Positions 34,894 through 44,762 of a stretch of 64,000 nt of DNA are shown here, piece after piece. The notes under the pieces were generated by a model. It was not told where the DNA came from, did not search any database, and worked only from the letters and a program-made list of their open reading frames with translations. This DNA comes from Spiribacter sp. 2438 (lineage in GTDB: Bacteria > Pseudomonadota > Gammaproteobacteria > Nitrococcales > Nitrococcaceae). Location of the stretch: the NCBI RefSeq assembly GCF_009676705.1, contig NZ_CP046046.1, positions 1,178,001-1,242,000 of the forward strand. The letters run 5' to 3'. The stretch's first letter is position 1. The number at the start of each line of letters is the position of its first letter. A program made the position numbers and the translations under genes.

Positions 34894-35715
34894 CTAATAC
34901 AGTCTGCGCGGCAACCGGCAGGTCTGAATGATGGTTGCCGCCAGTTCTTCGATGGATTTGGTGGTGGTGTCCGAAAAGGGCAGCTTTTCCTGGTGATAGA
35001 GGCCTTCGGACCGGGCGACCTCGTACTGGCACTGCCGAAGGGATGCATAGCGACTGTTGGGACGCCGTTCCCCGCGGATCTGCGCCAGCCGCTCCGGCCT
35101 GATGGTGAGGGCATAGACATGGTGACGATGGGGTCGCAGCACCTCCGGCAGCCGGCCACTGAGCAGGTCGTCATCGGTGAGCGGGTAATTGGCCGCAAAA
35201 ATGCCGTAGTGGAGCGCCAGATAGATGCAAGTCGGTGTTTTGCCGGACCGGGAGACCCCCACCAACACCACGTCCGCCTGGTCGTAGTGCGTCACCACCG
35301 CCCCGTCATCTGCCGACAGAGCATAGTTCATCGCGTCCATTCGCAGGTTGTAGGCGCCGGGATCCGCCATTCCATGGCTCTGCCCCACCGTGTGACTGGA
35401 CTCCATGCCGAGCTCGCTCTCCAGCGGGCCGATGAACGTGTCAAAAAAGTCGAACACCACCGCATTGACGCGCCGCAGGCGATTGCGCAGGCCGGCGTCG
35501 ATAATGGTGCTGAACACAATGGGCCGCTGGGTGCTGTCCTGCCCCGCCGCCTCAATCCGTTCAATGGCCGCATCCACGGCCTGGGGACTGTCCGTGAAAG
35601 GCAGACTCACCGGCTGGCAATCCATCGGAAACTGGGTCAGCAGACTGTGGCCCAGGGTTTCAGAGGTGATGCCGGTGCGATCGGAGACGAAGAATACACT
35701 GCGGTTGCCGGCCAT
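34894..35715 (-). CDS. ppsR: PEP synthase regulatory protein (bifunctional kinase/pyrophosphorylase, DUF299)
   Basis: A 273-residue regulator that phosphorylates and dephosphorylates PEP synthase in response to ADP and phosphate. Family markers are VFFVSDRTGITSETLGHSLL at the N-terminus, the P-loop VLVGVSRSGKTPTCIYLA, and the C-terminal SRYASLRQCQYEVARSEGLY. It is divergent from ppsA across an 83-bp region that contains an inverted repeat, the standard arrangement for this enzyme/regulator pair. Cytoplasmic. Confidence 0.93.
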   Translation of the reverse strand: MAGNRSVFFVSDRTGITSETLGHSLLTQFPMDCQPVSLPFTDSPQAVDAAIERIEAAGQDSTQRPIVFSTIIDAGLRNRLRRVNAVVFDFFDTFIGPLESELGMESSHTVGQSHGMADPGAYNLRMDAMNYALSADDGAVVTHYDQADVVLVGVSRSGKTPTCIYLALHYGIFAANYPLTDDDLLSGRLPEVLRPHRHHVYALTIRPERLAQIRGERRPNSRYASLRQCQYEVARSEGLYHQEKLPFSDTTTKSIEELAATIIQTCRLPRRLY

Positions 35716-35733
35716 GCGGTTCGGTACCCTGTA

Positions 35734-35763
35734 AGTTACTGACAGTCGAGTGACAAAGTAACT
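35734..35763. promoter_or_regulatory. Inverted repeat in the ppsR-ppsA divergent promoter region
   Basis: AGTTACT (35734-35740) and AGTAACT (35757-35763) are perfect complements separated by 16 nt. Inside is a direct repeat of TGACA. The position between two divergent start codons suggests an operator for a shared regulator, but I cannot name it. Confidence 0.4.
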
Positions 35764-35798
35764 GGCTGAAACACGTTGTTGAAGGGGAGCGCGGAGAA

Positions 35799-38180
35799 GT
35801 GAGCGAGTACGTAGTCTGGTTTGAGTCCCTGGGCATGGGCGATGTCGAGCGCGTTGGCGGCAAGAACGCCTCGCTGGGGGAAATGATCGCCAATCTGGCG
35901 GACGCCGGCGTTCAGGTACCCGGCGGGTTTGCCACCACCGCCGACGCTTACTGGGACTTCCTCGATGAGAGCGGGCTGCGCGAGCGCATCCAGAAAGAGC
36001 TGGAAGGCCTGGATGTGGATGACGTGCGGGCCCTCGCCGAGACCGGCGCGAAAATCCGCCGCATGGTGGTGGAAACGCCCTTCCCGGAGGCTCTCCACCA
36101 ACAGATCGTCACCGCCTGGGAGCAGCTCCTGGAGCGGACCGGCAAGACCGACCTGTCCGTGGCCGTGCGCTCCTCGGCCACCGCTGAGGACCTGCCGGAT
36201 GCCTCCTTTGCCGGCCAGCAGGAAACCTATCTGAACGTCACGGGCCTGGAGAGCGTCCTGCACTACATCCGTGAGGTGTTTGCCTCGCTGTTCAACGACC
36301 GGGCGATCTCCTACCGGGTCCATCATGGTTTTGCCCACGAGCAGGTGGCGTTGTCTGCCGGCATCCAGGAAATGGTCCGCTCGGACACCGGCGCCTCCGG
36401 GGTCATGTTCACCATGGACACCGAGTCGGGCTTTCGGGACGTGGTGTTCGTCACCGCTTCCTACGGACTGGGAGAAACCGTGGTGCAGGGCTCGGTCAAC
36501 CCGGATGAGTTCTACGTCCACAAGAGCACTCTGGACGCGGGGCGTCCGGCGGTGCTGCGGCGGATGCTCGGCGAAAAGGCCATCAAGATGATCTACGCCA
36601 CCGATCCCAACGCCGACGAAACCGTGGAGGTGGTGGAAACCGAAGCCGATGAGCGAGCTCGGTTCTGTCTCACCGACCAGGAGGTGGAAGCCCTTGCCGC
36701 TCAGGCCATGATCATTGAGCGCCACTATGACCGCCCCATGGACATCGAGTGGGGCAAGGACGGCGAAACCGGCCGGCTGTTTATCCTCCAGGCCCGCCCA
36801 GAGACCGTAAAAAGCCGCGACGGCGGCCAGAGCCTGCAGCGCTATCAGCTGCATGAACGCGGTCAGGTGCTGGTGGAAGGTCGGGCCATCGGCCAGCGCA
36901 TCGGCGCCGGCCGCGCCCGGGTGGTGGACTCCATCGAGGACATGTATCAGGTGGAGGCCGGCGACGTGCTGGTGACCGACATGACCGATCCCGACTGGGA
37001 GCCGATCATGAAACGCGCCGCCGCCATCGTGACCAATCGGGGCGGTCGCACCTGCCATGCCGCCATCATCGCCCGGGAGCTGGGTATTCCGGCGGTGGTG
37101 GGCACCGGAGCCGGTACCGAGCGGATCCGGGATGGCGCCGAGGTCACGGTGTCCTGCGCCGAGGGGGACACCGGTTACATCTACCGCGGACTGCAGGATT
37201 TCGACATTCGCGAGATCGCCCTCGGCAACATGCCGGAACTGCCGTTCAAGATCATGATGAATGTCGGCAACCCGGATCGGGCCTTCGATTTCGCCTCGCT
37301 GCCCAACGCTGGCGTCGGGCTCGCAAGGCTGGAATTCATCATTAACCGCATGATCGGCATCCACCCCCGGGCGCTGCTGGAGTTCGACCAGCAGGACGAC
37401 TCGCTGCAGAGCATTATTCGCAACCAGATTGCCGGCTACGACGACCCGGTGAGCTTTTACGTGGACAAGCTCACTGAGGGGATCAGCACCCTCGCGGCGA
37501 GCTTTGCTGACAAGCCGGTGATCGTGCGGATGTCCGATTTCAAGTCCAACGAGTACGCCAATCTGATTGGCGGCGCCGCCTATGAGCCCGAGGAGGAGAA
37601 CCCCATGATCGGGTTCCGTGGCGCCTCGCGGTATGTCTCCGAGGATTTTCGTGCCTGCTTCGAGCTGGAATGCCGGGCGCTGAAGCGGGTCCGGGACGAC
37701 ATGGGGTTGACCAATGTCTGGATCATGATCCCCTTCGTGCGCACCCCCGCCGAGGGCCGCCAGGTGATGGAGTTGCTGGAGGCCAACGGCCTGAAAAAAG
37801 GCGACAACGGGCTCAAGGTCATCATGATGTGCGAGCTGCCCTCCAATGCCGTGCTGGCGGACGAGTTCCTGGAAATCTTTGACGGCTTTTCCATCGGCTC
37901 CAACGACCTCACCCAGTTGACCCTGGGACTGGATCGGGACTCCGGTCTGGTGGCCCACCTCTTCGAAGAGCGGGACCCGGCGGTGAAGGCGCTTTTGCAC
38001 ATGGCCATTCAGGCGGCCCGGCGCGCCGGAAAATACGTCGGCATCTGTGGTCAGGGCCCTTCAGACCACCCGGATCTGGCCCGCTGGCTGATGGAAGAAG
38101 GCATCGACAGTGTCTCGCTGAACCCGGACAGCGTGGTGGAGACCTGGCTCTATCTCGGTGAGGAGGAGCTCGGCGACTGA
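35799..38180 (+). CDS. ppsA: Phosphoenolpyruvate synthase
   Basis: A 793-residue enzyme converting pyruvate, ATP and water to PEP, AMP and phosphate for gluconeogenesis. The ATP-grasp domain includes [11 protein letters not shown] and [22 protein letters not shown]. The phosphohistidine domain contains [21 protein letters not shown] with the catalytic His, and the C-terminal barrel has CGQGPSDHP with the catalytic Cys. Length is normal. The start is GTG with GGAG upstream. Partner PpsR is divergently encoded. With glcDEF immediately downstream, this is a small C2/C3 assimilation block. Confidence 0.95.
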   Translation: MSEYVVWFESLGMGDVERVGGKNASLGEMIANLADAGVQVPGGFATTADAYWDFLDESGLRERIQKELEGLDVDDVRALAETGAKIRRMVVETPFPEALHQQIVTAWEQLLERTGKTDLSVAVRSSATAEDLPDASFAGQQETYLNVTGLESVLHYIREVFASLFNDRAISYRVHHGFAHEQVALSAGIQEMVRSDTGASGVMFTMDTESGFRDVVFVTASYGLGETVVQGSVNPDEFYVHKSTLDAGRPAVLRRMLGEKAIKMIYATDPNADETVEVVETEADERARFCLTDQEVEALAAQAMIIERHYDRPMDIEWGKDGETGRLFILQARPETVKSRDGGQSLQRYQLHERGQVLVEGRAIGQRIGAGRARVVDSIEDMYQVEAGDVLVTDMTDPDWEPIMKRAAAIVTNRGGRTCHAAIIARELGIPAVVGTGAGTERIRDGAEVTVSCAEGDTGYIYRGLQDFDIREIALGNMPELPFKIMMNVGNPDRAFDFASLPNAGVGLARLEFIINRMIGIHPRALLEFDQQDDSLQSIIRNQIAGYDDPVSFYVDKLTEGISTLAASFADKPVIVRMSDFKSNEYANLIGGAAYEPEEENPMIGFRGASRYVSEDFRACFELECRALKRVRDDMGLTNVWIMIPFVRTPAEGRQVMELLEANGLKKGDNGLKVIMMCELPSNAVLADEFLEIFDGFSIGSNDLTQLTLGLDRDSGLVAHLFEERDPAVKALLHMAIQAARRAGKYVGICGQGPSDHPDLARWLMEEGIDSVSLNPDSVVETWLYLGEEELGD

Positions 38181-38231
38181 CCGACGGCAGCACGGCACCG
38201 CCTCCTTGAGCCATTGGGAGGACTCAGGTAA

Positions 38232-38246
38232 TTTGGTCAGACCAAA
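38232..38246 (+). promoter_or_regulatory. Palindrome upstream of glcD, likely GntR/FadR-family operator
   Basis: TTTGGTC-A-GACCAAA is a perfect 15-bp palindrome with the TTGGTnnnACCAA core used by FadR-branch GntR regulators (PdhR, GlcC, LldR). It lies 18 bp upstream of the glcD start codon. Glycolate or lactate control of glcDEF would fit, but no such regulator gene is in the window. Confidence 0.6.
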
Positions 38247-38263
38247 AACGAGGAGGAGGCGCC

Positions 38264-39763
38264 ATGGCCGCTCATGCCCTATTTCGCGCGGAAGATACGC
38301 GCTTCGAGGTGGATGTTGATCCCCTCATCGAGGCGCTTCGGGCGGTCCTCCCGGGCGAAGGACTGATCGTTCACGAATCCGGCCGGCGCGCCTATGAATG
38401 CGACGGGCTCGCCGCCTATAAGCAGCTGCCGCTGTTGGTGGCCGTTCCGGAGACCGTGGAACAGATTCAGGCGGTGCTACGGCTCTGTCATGAAGCCGGG
38501 GTGCCGGTGGTAACCCGCGGAGCCGGCACCAGCCTCTCCGGCGGCGCCCTGCCCCATCCCCAGGGTTTGCTGCTGGCTCTGGGCAAGTTCAATCGGGTGA
38601 AATCCATTGACCCGGAGCGGCGCATTGCCCGCATCGAGCCAGGCGTCCGCAACCTGGCCATCTCCGAGGCGGCGGCCCCTTATGGCCTCTACTACGCGCC
38701 GGACCCCTCATCCCAGATTGCCTGCACCATCGGTGGCAACGTCGGTGAGAACGCGGGTGGCGTGCACTGCCTGAAGTACGGCCTGACGGTTCACAACGTG
38801 CTGTCAGTGAACATGCTCACCATGGATGGCGAATTCACCACCATTGGCAGTGCGGCGCTGGACACCCCGGGCCTGGACCTGCTGGCCCTGCTGCACGGCT
38901 CGGAAGGCATGCTCGGGGTCATCACCGAAGTCACCGTCAAACTGTTGCCCAACCCGTTGACCAAGCAGGTATTAATGGCGTCGTTTGACGACGTCGAAAA
39001 GGGCGGCCATGCGGTGGCCGACATCATCGCCCGGGGCATTATCCCCGGTGGACTGGAGATGATGGACGGCGCCGCCATACAGGCAGCGGAAGACTTTGTG
39101 CAGGCGGGATATGACACCGATGCGGCAGCGATCCTGATCTGCGAACTGGATGGCAGCGCCTCCGAAGTTGAAGACCAGATGGCGGTGGTTCGGGCCTGCC
39201 TGGATGATCACGGTGCCAGCCGCATCCAGGTGGCGGCGGATGATGAAGAAAAGGCCCGCTTCTGGGCGGGACGCAAGGCGGCGTTCCCGGCGGTGGGTCG
39301 GCTGTCGCCGGACTACTACTGCATGGATGGCACCATTCCGCGGCGACAGCTGGCCACGGTTCTCCGCCGGATCAGTGAACTGAGCGCCGAGGAAGGCCTG
39401 GAAACCGTTAACGTCTTCCACGCCGGCGATGGCAACCTCCACCCGCTGATCATGTTTGACGGCAACCAGCCGGGGCAGCTGGAAGCCGCCGAGCGGGTGG
39501 GCAGTCGTATTCTTCAGCTCTGTGTCGAAGTGGGTGGCACCGTCACTGGCGAGCATGGTGTCGGCATTGAGAAGATCAACGAGATGTGCGTGCAGTTCGC
39601 CAGCGCCGAGATCGAGCAGTTCCACGCCATTAAAAATGCCTTCGACCCGGAGGGATTGCTAAATCCCGGCAAAGCCATCCCCACACTCAATCGCTGTGCC
39701 GAATTCGGCCGGTTGCATGTTCACAACGGCGAACTGCCTCACCCGGAGCTGGAGCGGCTCTAA
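38264..39763 (+). CDS. glcD: Glycolate oxidase subunit GlcD (FAD-binding)
   Basis: A 499-residue flavoprotein that oxidises glycolate to glyoxylate. The PCMH-type FAD domain includes PVVTRGAGTSLSGGALP, PSSQIACTIGGNVGENAGGVHCLKYG and HGSEGMLGVITEVTVKL. The C-terminal domain has NVFHAGDGNLHPLI and VTGEHGVGIEK with conserved metal and substrate His residues. Strong AGGAGGAGG ribosome site. The stop overlaps glcE (TAATG). The family also includes D-lactate dehydrogenases, but the glcDEF order supports glycolate. Confidence 0.94.
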   Translation: MAAHALFRAEDTRFEVDVDPLIEALRAVLPGEGLIVHESGRRAYECDGLAAYKQLPLLVAVPETVEQIQAVLRLCHEAGVPVVTRGAGTSLSGGALPHPQGLLLALGKFNRVKSIDPERRIARIEPGVRNLAISEAAAPYGLYYAPDPSSQIACTIGGNVGENAGGVHCLKYGLTVHNVLSVNMLTMDGEFTTIGSAALDTPGLDLLALLHGSEGMLGVITEVTVKLLPNPLTKQVLMASFDDVEKGGHAVADIIARGIIPGGLEMMDGAAIQAAEDFVQAGYDTDAAAILICELDGSASEVEDQMAVVRACLDDHGASRIQVAADDEEKARFWAGRKAAFPAVGRLSPDYYCMDGTIPRRQLATVLRRISELSAEEGLETVNVFHAGDGNLHPLIMFDGNQPGQLEAAERVGSRILQLCVEVGGTVTGEHGVGIEKINEMCVQFASAEIEQFHAIKNAFDPEGLLNPGKAIPTLNRCAEFGRLHVHNGELPHPELERL

Positions 39764-40845
39764 TGACCGACCAGGAGCGGACAGAGGCGCTACAGGCCCA
39801 GGTGGCGGAAGCCGCAGGAAGCGGGCGGGCGCTTCGAGTGGTTGGCAGTGGATCCAAGGACTTCTACGGCAACCCGGTCGAGGGCCAACCGCTGGAACTG
39901 GCCAGCCATCGCGGGGTGATCAATTATCAGCCCACGGAGCTGGTGCTCACCGCCCGGGCTGGCACGCCCCTGGAGGAGATCCAGGCCCTGCTTGCCGACA
40001 ACGGCCAGTGGCTGGCCTTTGACCCACCACGATTCGATGGACCGGGTACCCTGGGTGGCGCCGTCGCCGCGGGGCTCTCCGGTCCGGGACGCCCCTATAA
40101 CGGCGCGGTCCGTGACATGGTGCTGGGCATGCGGCTCATTAATGGCCGCGCCGAGGTCATGCGCTTTGGCGGCGAAGTCATGAAAAATGTCGCCGGCTAC
40201 GATGTGTCGCGACTGAACACCGGCGCCCTGGGAACGCTGGGCGCCATCCTCGAAGTGTCGGTGAAAGTGCTGCCAAAGCCGGAAGCCACCGCCACCCTGG
40301 CTCTGGAGCGCCCGGCGACGGACTGCCGGGCCTGCAGCGAGGAATGGGTCCGCGGTGGCCGGCCGGTCACCGGGGTGGCTCATGATGGCGAGCAACTGCG
40401 GGTGCGGCTTGCCGGTACACCGTCCGCCGTGGACGATGCCGTCAAGGGCATTGGCGGCGAAGTCATGAACCCGGCCGAGGCGGATACGTTCTGGTCCTCG
40501 TTACGGGATCACCAGCATCCATTCTTTCAAAAGTCGGACAGGCCCGTCTGGCGTCTATCCCTGCCACCGGGGGCGGACCCGAAGCCTTTCGGAGGCGATC
40601 AGTTCGTTGACTGGGGCGGTCAACAGGTCTGGCTGACCGGCGATGTTGACCCCACCGTATTGCGACAGCAGGCCGCTGATGCCGGCGGCAGCGCCACCCT
40701 GTTTCGTGGACAGATGGCCGACCTTGAGGCCTTCCCGCCACTGGACGCGGTCAAGACCCGATTGCATGCCGCGCTCAAGGACGCCTTTGACCCCGAACGC
40801 ATCTTCAACCCCGGGCGGCTGTACCCGGAGACGAAGGAGCACTAG
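39763..40845 (+). CDS. glcE: Glycolate oxidase subunit GlcE (FAD-binding)
   Basis: A 360-residue partner of GlcD, with a shorter FAD domain. Visible motifs are LRVVGSGSKDFYG, TARAGTPLEEIQALLADNGQWLAFDPP and GTLGGAVAAGLSGPGRPYNGAVRDMVLGM, then VMKNVAGYDVSRLNTGALGTLGAILE. The C-terminus ends with DAFDPERIFNPGRLYP as in the family. Start ATG overlaps the glcD stop by 1 nt, and glcF follows after 3 bp, so the three are one operon. Confidence 0.94.
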   Translation: MTDQERTEALQAQVAEAAGSGRALRVVGSGSKDFYGNPVEGQPLELASHRGVINYQPTELVLTARAGTPLEEIQALLADNGQWLAFDPPRFDGPGTLGGAVAAGLSGPGRPYNGAVRDMVLGMRLINGRAEVMRFGGEVMKNVAGYDVSRLNTGALGTLGAILEVSVKVLPKPEATATLALERPATDCRACSEEWVRGGRPVTGVAHDGEQLRVRLAGTPSAVDDAVKGIGGEVMNPAEADTFWSSLRDHQHPFFQKSDRPVWRLSLPPGADPKPFGGDQFVDWGGQQVWLTGDVDPTVLRQQAADAGGSATLFRGQMADLEAFPPLDAVKTRLHAALKDAFDPERIFNPGRLYPETKEH

Positions 40846-40848
40846 CCC

Positions 40849-42072
40849 ATGCAGACCCAACTGGCGGATTCCATTAAGCACACGGCGGCGGGCCGGGAGG
40901 CGGATGCCATCCTGCGCAAATGCACCCATTGCGGCTTCTGTCTGGCCAACTGCCCAACTTATCGGTTGCTGGGTGACGAGCTGGACAGTCCGCGGGGCCG
41001 AATTTACCAGATCAAGCAAGTGCTCGAGGGCGAGGCGCCCACGGAGAGCACCCAGCTCCACCTGGATCGCTGTCTCACCTGTCGGGCCTGCGAGACCACC
41101 TGCCCGTCGGGTGTGGAATATGGCCGCCTCGCGGATCTTGGCCGGGAGATTGTCGAGCAACAGGTCCCCCGGTCCGGCATGCAGCGCACCCTCCGCCTGG
41201 CGCTGCGGACGGTGCTGCCGCGCCGGTCGCTGTTCAGCGCCCTGCTGACGCTGGGGCGCTGGACCCGACCGCTGGTCCCGGGGGTGCTGCGCAAAAAGAT
41301 CCGTCCGCGGCGTTCCGCCCTGCCCTGGCCGTCTGCTGACCGGCACCCTCGATTCGTTCTGATGCTGGAGGGCTGTGTCCAGCCCGGCCTGGAACCGCCG
41401 GTGAACCCCCAGACCGCCCGCGTCCTGGACGGGCTGGGGATCGGCGTCACCCGTACCCGCGAGGTGAGTTGCTGTGGTGCCATTGATCAGCATCTGGGCG
41501 CACCCGCGACGGCCGCTGACCGCATTCGGGCCAACATTGACGCCTGGTGGCCTCATATCGAGGCCGGTGCCGAAGCCATTGTCGTGAATGCCAGCGGCTG
41601 TGGTGCCCAGGTCAAGGATTACGGTCACCTGCTGGCCGATGATGATGACTATGCGGACAAGGCCGCCCGGGTGAGCGAACTCTGTGTCGATCCGGTGGAG
41701 CTGCTGGAGCGGCATGCCGATGAGCTGGTCCCCGCCGAGGACGCTCCGCGACGGATCGCTTTTCAGACCCCCTGCACACTCCAGCATGCCCAAAAGCTCA
41801 ACGGCCGGGTGGACAAGCTGCTGGCCCGCATCGGCTTCGAGCTAACGCCGGTGCCGGATTCACACATTTGCTGTGGTTCTGCCGGGACCTATTCCGTCCT
41901 GCAGCCAAAACTCGCCGAGCAACTTCGCGCCCAGAAACTCGAGAATCTGTCCACGGGATCCCCCGAGATGATTGCCACCGCCAACATTGGCTGTCTGGTG
42001 CATCTGGACGAAGCCTCCGAGATACCGGTGCGTCACTGGCTGGAGTTGATCGAGGCCAACCCGGCGTCTTGA
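40849..42072 (+). CDS. glcF: Glycolate oxidase iron-sulfur subunit GlcF
   Basis: A 407-residue electron-transfer subunit. Two [4Fe-4S] motifs are visible, CTHCGFCLANCPTY (~residues 25-38) and CLTCRACETTCPSG (~75-88). Two CCG-type domains follow, with CCGAIDQHLG, NASGCGAQVKDYG and the second-domain ICCGSAGTYSVLQP. It passes electrons from GlcDE to the membrane quinone pool. Complete and normal length for the family. Confidence 0.95.
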   Translation: MQTQLADSIKHTAAGREADAILRKCTHCGFCLANCPTYRLLGDELDSPRGRIYQIKQVLEGEAPTESTQLHLDRCLTCRACETTCPSGVEYGRLADLGREIVEQQVPRSGMQRTLRLALRTVLPRRSLFSALLTLGRWTRPLVPGVLRKKIRPRRSALPWPSADRHPRFVLMLEGCVQPGLEPPVNPQTARVLDGLGIGVTRTREVSCCGAIDQHLGAPATAADRIRANIDAWWPHIEAGAEAIVVNASGCGAQVKDYGHLLADDDDYADKAARVSELCVDPVELLERHADELVPAEDAPRRIAFQTPCTLQHAQKLNGRVDKLLARIGFELTPVPDSHICCGSAGTYSVLQPKLAEQLRAQKLENLSTGSPEMIATANIGCLVHLDEASEIPVRHWLELIEANPAS

Positions 42073-42146
42073 ACCGGGACGCCGCCGGGTCCATCGGCGT
42101 GCGTTGCTATACTGCTCGGCATTCTGGAAACCGATGAGGCAAAGGG

Positions 42147-42983
42147 ATGACGGAGCAGGCGTTGCCGCGGATCATCGACACCCACACGCTGGCCAAACAG
42201 CCGCCAAAAGACCATTGGCTGATCATTTTCGTCGGCGATGAGCCCGCCCATGCCGCCGGGCATATCCCCGGGTCGGTCTGCCTCGACTATGGCTGGCTCA
42301 ATCGCCAGCAGCCACCCGCTGCCGGTCTTCTCCCGGATCTCGAGAGCCTCGCCGACTTGCTGGGTTCGCTGGGCATTACCCCCGACACCCATGTGATCGC
42401 CTACGACGCCAGCGGCAATGGTCGTGCCTCCCGACTGCTCTGGACCCTGGACTGCATCGGTCATCCGCACTGGTCGTTGCTGAGCGGAGGCCTCATGGCC
42501 TGGCAGGCGGACGATTACCCCCTCGAAACCGGCCTCGTGCCGTGGTCCTCCGCTCCGCCCTATCCGGTGCCAGCGGCCCCCACCCCGGCCCTCGCCCGCC
42601 GGTCGGATGTCATGGCGAGCATCGATATGCCGGAGGTGATGGTCCTGGACGCCCGCTCGCCCATGGAATACGCCGGCGCCGATGTGCGCGCCGCCCGGGG
42701 CGGGCATGTGCCCGGAGCGCTGAACCTCGAATGGACACAGAACTTTGATGCCGACAATGCCACCCGCCTGCTGCCGGCGGAGACATTGATGGCCATGTAC
42801 CAGGACCTGGGGCTCACCCCGGACCAGGAGATCATCACCCACTGCCAGACCCATCATCGGTCTGCGTTGACCTATGTGGTCCTCCGTCATCTGGGGTTTG
42901 CCCGCGTCCGGGGCTACGATGGCTCCTGGTCAGAATGGGGCAATGACCCGGATTGCCCGGTGACAGCGGGCACCGAGCCCTAG
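42147..42983 (+). CDS. Thiosulfate sulfurtransferase (two-domain rhodanese)
   Basis: A 278-residue tandem rhodanese. The inactive N-terminal domain has GHIPGSVCLDYGWLN and VIAYDASGNGRASRLLWTL, with Asp where an active Cys would be. The catalytic C-terminal domain has VLDARSPMEYAG and ITHCQTHHRSALTYVVL, with Cys at the start of the active loop. It moves sulfane sulfur to cyanide or another thiol acceptor in the cytoplasm. It stands alone between glcF and orn and is convergent with orn (16 bp). Confidence 0.9.
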   Translation: MTEQALPRIIDTHTLAKQPPKDHWLIIFVGDEPAHAAGHIPGSVCLDYGWLNRQQPPAAGLLPDLESLADLLGSLGITPDTHVIAYDASGNGRASRLLWTLDCIGHPHWSLLSGGLMAWQADDYPLETGLVPWSSAPPYPVPAAPTPALARRSDVMASIDMPEVMVLDARSPMEYAGADVRAARGGHVPGALNLEWTQNFDADNATRLLPAETLMAMYQDLGLTPDQEIITHCQTHHRSALTYVVLRHLGFARVRGYDGSWSEWGNDPDCPVTAGTEP

Positions 42984-42999
42984 ATGGACAAGGGATGGA

Positions 43000-43560
43000 T
43001 CAGCCGCGGCGCGCCGCCCCGCAGAACAGATGCTCGCGATAGTGCTCGAGCTCGCGGATGGAGTCGCGGATGTCATCCAGTGCCAGATGCGATGACCGCT
43101 TGGCGGTCCCCTCCGCCACCGCGGGCAGCCAGCGCCTGGCCAGCTCCTTCAGGGTGCTGACATCGATGTGCCGGTAGTGAAAATGGCGGAGCAGTGCCGG
43201 CATGAACCGGTGAAGAAAACGCCGGTCCTGGCAGATGCTGTTACCGCACATGGGCGACACACCGGTCGGCACCCACTGCTCCAGAAACGCCAGCGTTTGA
43301 CGTTCTGCCTCGGCCTCGCCGATGTCACTGTCCCGCACCCGCTGCAGGAGGCCGGATCCACCGTGCTGGCGCTGATTCCAGTCGTCCATGGCCGCCAACA
43401 CGGACTCCGGCTGGTGAACCGCCAGCACCGGCCCCTCGGCCAGGATATTCAGTTCCGCATCGGTCACGATGGTGGCGATCTCGATGATCCGGTCGTTGTC
43501 CACGTCCAGACCGGTCATCTCCAGATCAATCCAGATCAGGTTGTTCGCCGAGTGGCTCAT
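43000..43560 (-). CDS. orn: Oligoribonuclease
   Basis: A 186-residue DEDDh exoribonuclease that degrades 2-5-nt RNA and pGpG. Motifs are [26 protein letters not shown] (Asp12, Glu14), the internal [16 protein letters not shown], and [14 protein letters not shown] near the end, as in E. coli Orn. The ATG at 43560 gives the family-length protein; the open frame continues to 43620 with unrelated sequence. Divergent from rsgA, as is common in gammaproteobacteria. Confidence 0.95.
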   Translation of the reverse strand: MSHSANNLIWIDLEMTGLDVDNDRIIEIATIVTDAELNILAEGPVLAVHQPESVLAAMDDWNQRQHGGSGLLQRVRDSDIGEAEAERQTLAFLEQWVPTGVSPMCGNSICQDRRFLHRFMPALLRHFHYRHIDVSTLKELARRWLPAVAEGTAKRSSHLALDDIRDSIRELEHYREHLFCGAARRG

Positions 43561-43646
43561 CCTTCTCCCATGCCTGACTGCTCTCAACGGCCCGCAGTCT
43601 ATCAGAGCAACGGCCGGCACTCGGCGCAGTGCGAGTGGGAAAGCCC

Positions 43647-44546
43647 ATGACGCCCAGCGCCGACACCGCCCGTGTGGTCATGAGCACGGGCAATCATTGC
43701 GTGGTGGAAACCGATCAGGGCGACCTGCGCCGCTGCCAGCTGCCCAGCCGTCGCCACGCCCGGCCGGTCTGTGGGGACCGGGTTCAGTGGGACGACACCG
43801 ACGGGACACCCACGGTCCGACGCGTGCTCGAGCGAGACAATGTCATCGAGCGCGGCGATTTCCGCGGCCATCCGCGACCCCTGGCGGCCAACATCCATCG
43901 CATGGTGCTGGTCATGGCGCCAGCCCCCACGCCGGACACCCTGCTGGCTGACCGCTACCACGTCCTGGCCGCTGCCATCGAGGTGCCCCTGACAGTCTGG
44001 ATCAACAAGGCGGATTTCGGGGAGGGCCTGGCTACCCCGGCGGTCCAGCGCCTGCTGTGTGAACACTGCCCCGGGGACACACGGTCGCTGGCCGGCAGCG
44101 CCACCACCGGTGAGGGCATTGATGATCTCGAAGCCCTGATTCAGGGAGAGACCATCATTCTGGTGGGCCAGTCCGGGGTCGGTAAATCGTCCCTCACCCA
44201 GCGCCTGATCCCCTCGCTGGACCTGCGCATCAACACGCTCTCCGCACTAAGCGGCCAGGGCCGCCACACCACGACCACCACCCGTTTGTTCAGCCGTAAC
44301 CGACAGTTTGCGGTGATTGACTCGCCGGGTGTGCGCACATTGCGCCTTGATCACCTGGATATTGCCGACGTGAACCGCGGCTTCCCGGAGATCGCCGCCG
44401 CCGCCCGCGGTTGCCGATTCCGCGACTGCCACCACGGCACGGAACCAGGGTGTGCGGTCAGGTCAGGACTCAAGGCCGGAACCATCCATGCCCAGCGCTT
44501 TGACAACTGGCGTCAACTGATGCGGGAAGCCGGGGGCTTTCAATGA
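43647..44546 (+). CDS. rsgA: Ribosome small-subunit-dependent GTPase A
   Basis: A 299-residue circularly permuted GTPase that assists late 30S maturation. After the OB-fold N-terminus come INKAD (G4), [10 protein letters not shown] (G1), the [11 protein letters not shown] switch and DSPGVR (G3). The C-terminal zinc motif is [17 protein letters not shown] 43647 is chosen with GGGAAAG upstream; a GTG at 43629 is possible. Pairing with orn on the opposite strand supports the call. Confidence 0.94.
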   Translation: MTPSADTARVVMSTGNHCVVETDQGDLRRCQLPSRRHARPVCGDRVQWDDTDGTPTVRRVLERDNVIERGDFRGHPRPLAANIHRMVLVMAPAPTPDTLLADRYHVLAAAIEVPLTVWINKADFGEGLATPAVQRLLCEHCPGDTRSLAGSATTGEGIDDLEALIQGETIILVGQSGVGKSSLTQRLIPSLDLRINTLSALSGQGRHTTTTTRLFSRNRQFAVIDSPGVRTLRLDHLDIADVNRGFPEIAAAARGCRFRDCHHGTEPGCAVRSGLKAGTIHAQRFDNWRQLMREAGGFQ

Positions 44547-44762
44547 TCAGTAAAGTTGATCTATAGTTAAAGACAAGTTGAAACCGAGGACCCGGTCAGA
44601 ACGACCTTAAGCCGTAAATAGTGCTACAGCACATTAGCCTCTCTCCCATTTCCCCCTCATCAGGCAGCGACCGGCGGCTCTCGAGCGACCTCCGTCCCCG
44701 CCTGATGTATTCCTCCGACCGCAATCCAACGATTTCCATCGCTTAGCAAAACGGAGAAAACC
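44547..44762 (+). promoter_or_regulatory. Upstream region of the betaine ABC operon
   Basis: This 216-bp gap is AT-richer than the surroundings near its left end. TATAGT at 44562-44567 with TTTCAA 18 nt upstream is a possible weak promoter, which would give a ~190-nt leader. A 12-bp palindrome, GTGCT-AC-AGCAC (44621-44632), may be an operator. No known riboswitch or tRNA was recognised in it. Confidence 0.35.

Noticed and set aside
35736-38000. 754-codon reading frame antisense to ppsA
   Set aside because: Shadow frame of a GC-rich gene; ppsA on the other strand has complete family motifs. The product shows no recognisable domain.
44547-44762. Possible osmoregulatory riboswitch or small RNA before proX
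   Set aside because: Only short palindromes and a weak promoter-like pair were found; no conserved RNA motif is recognisable.
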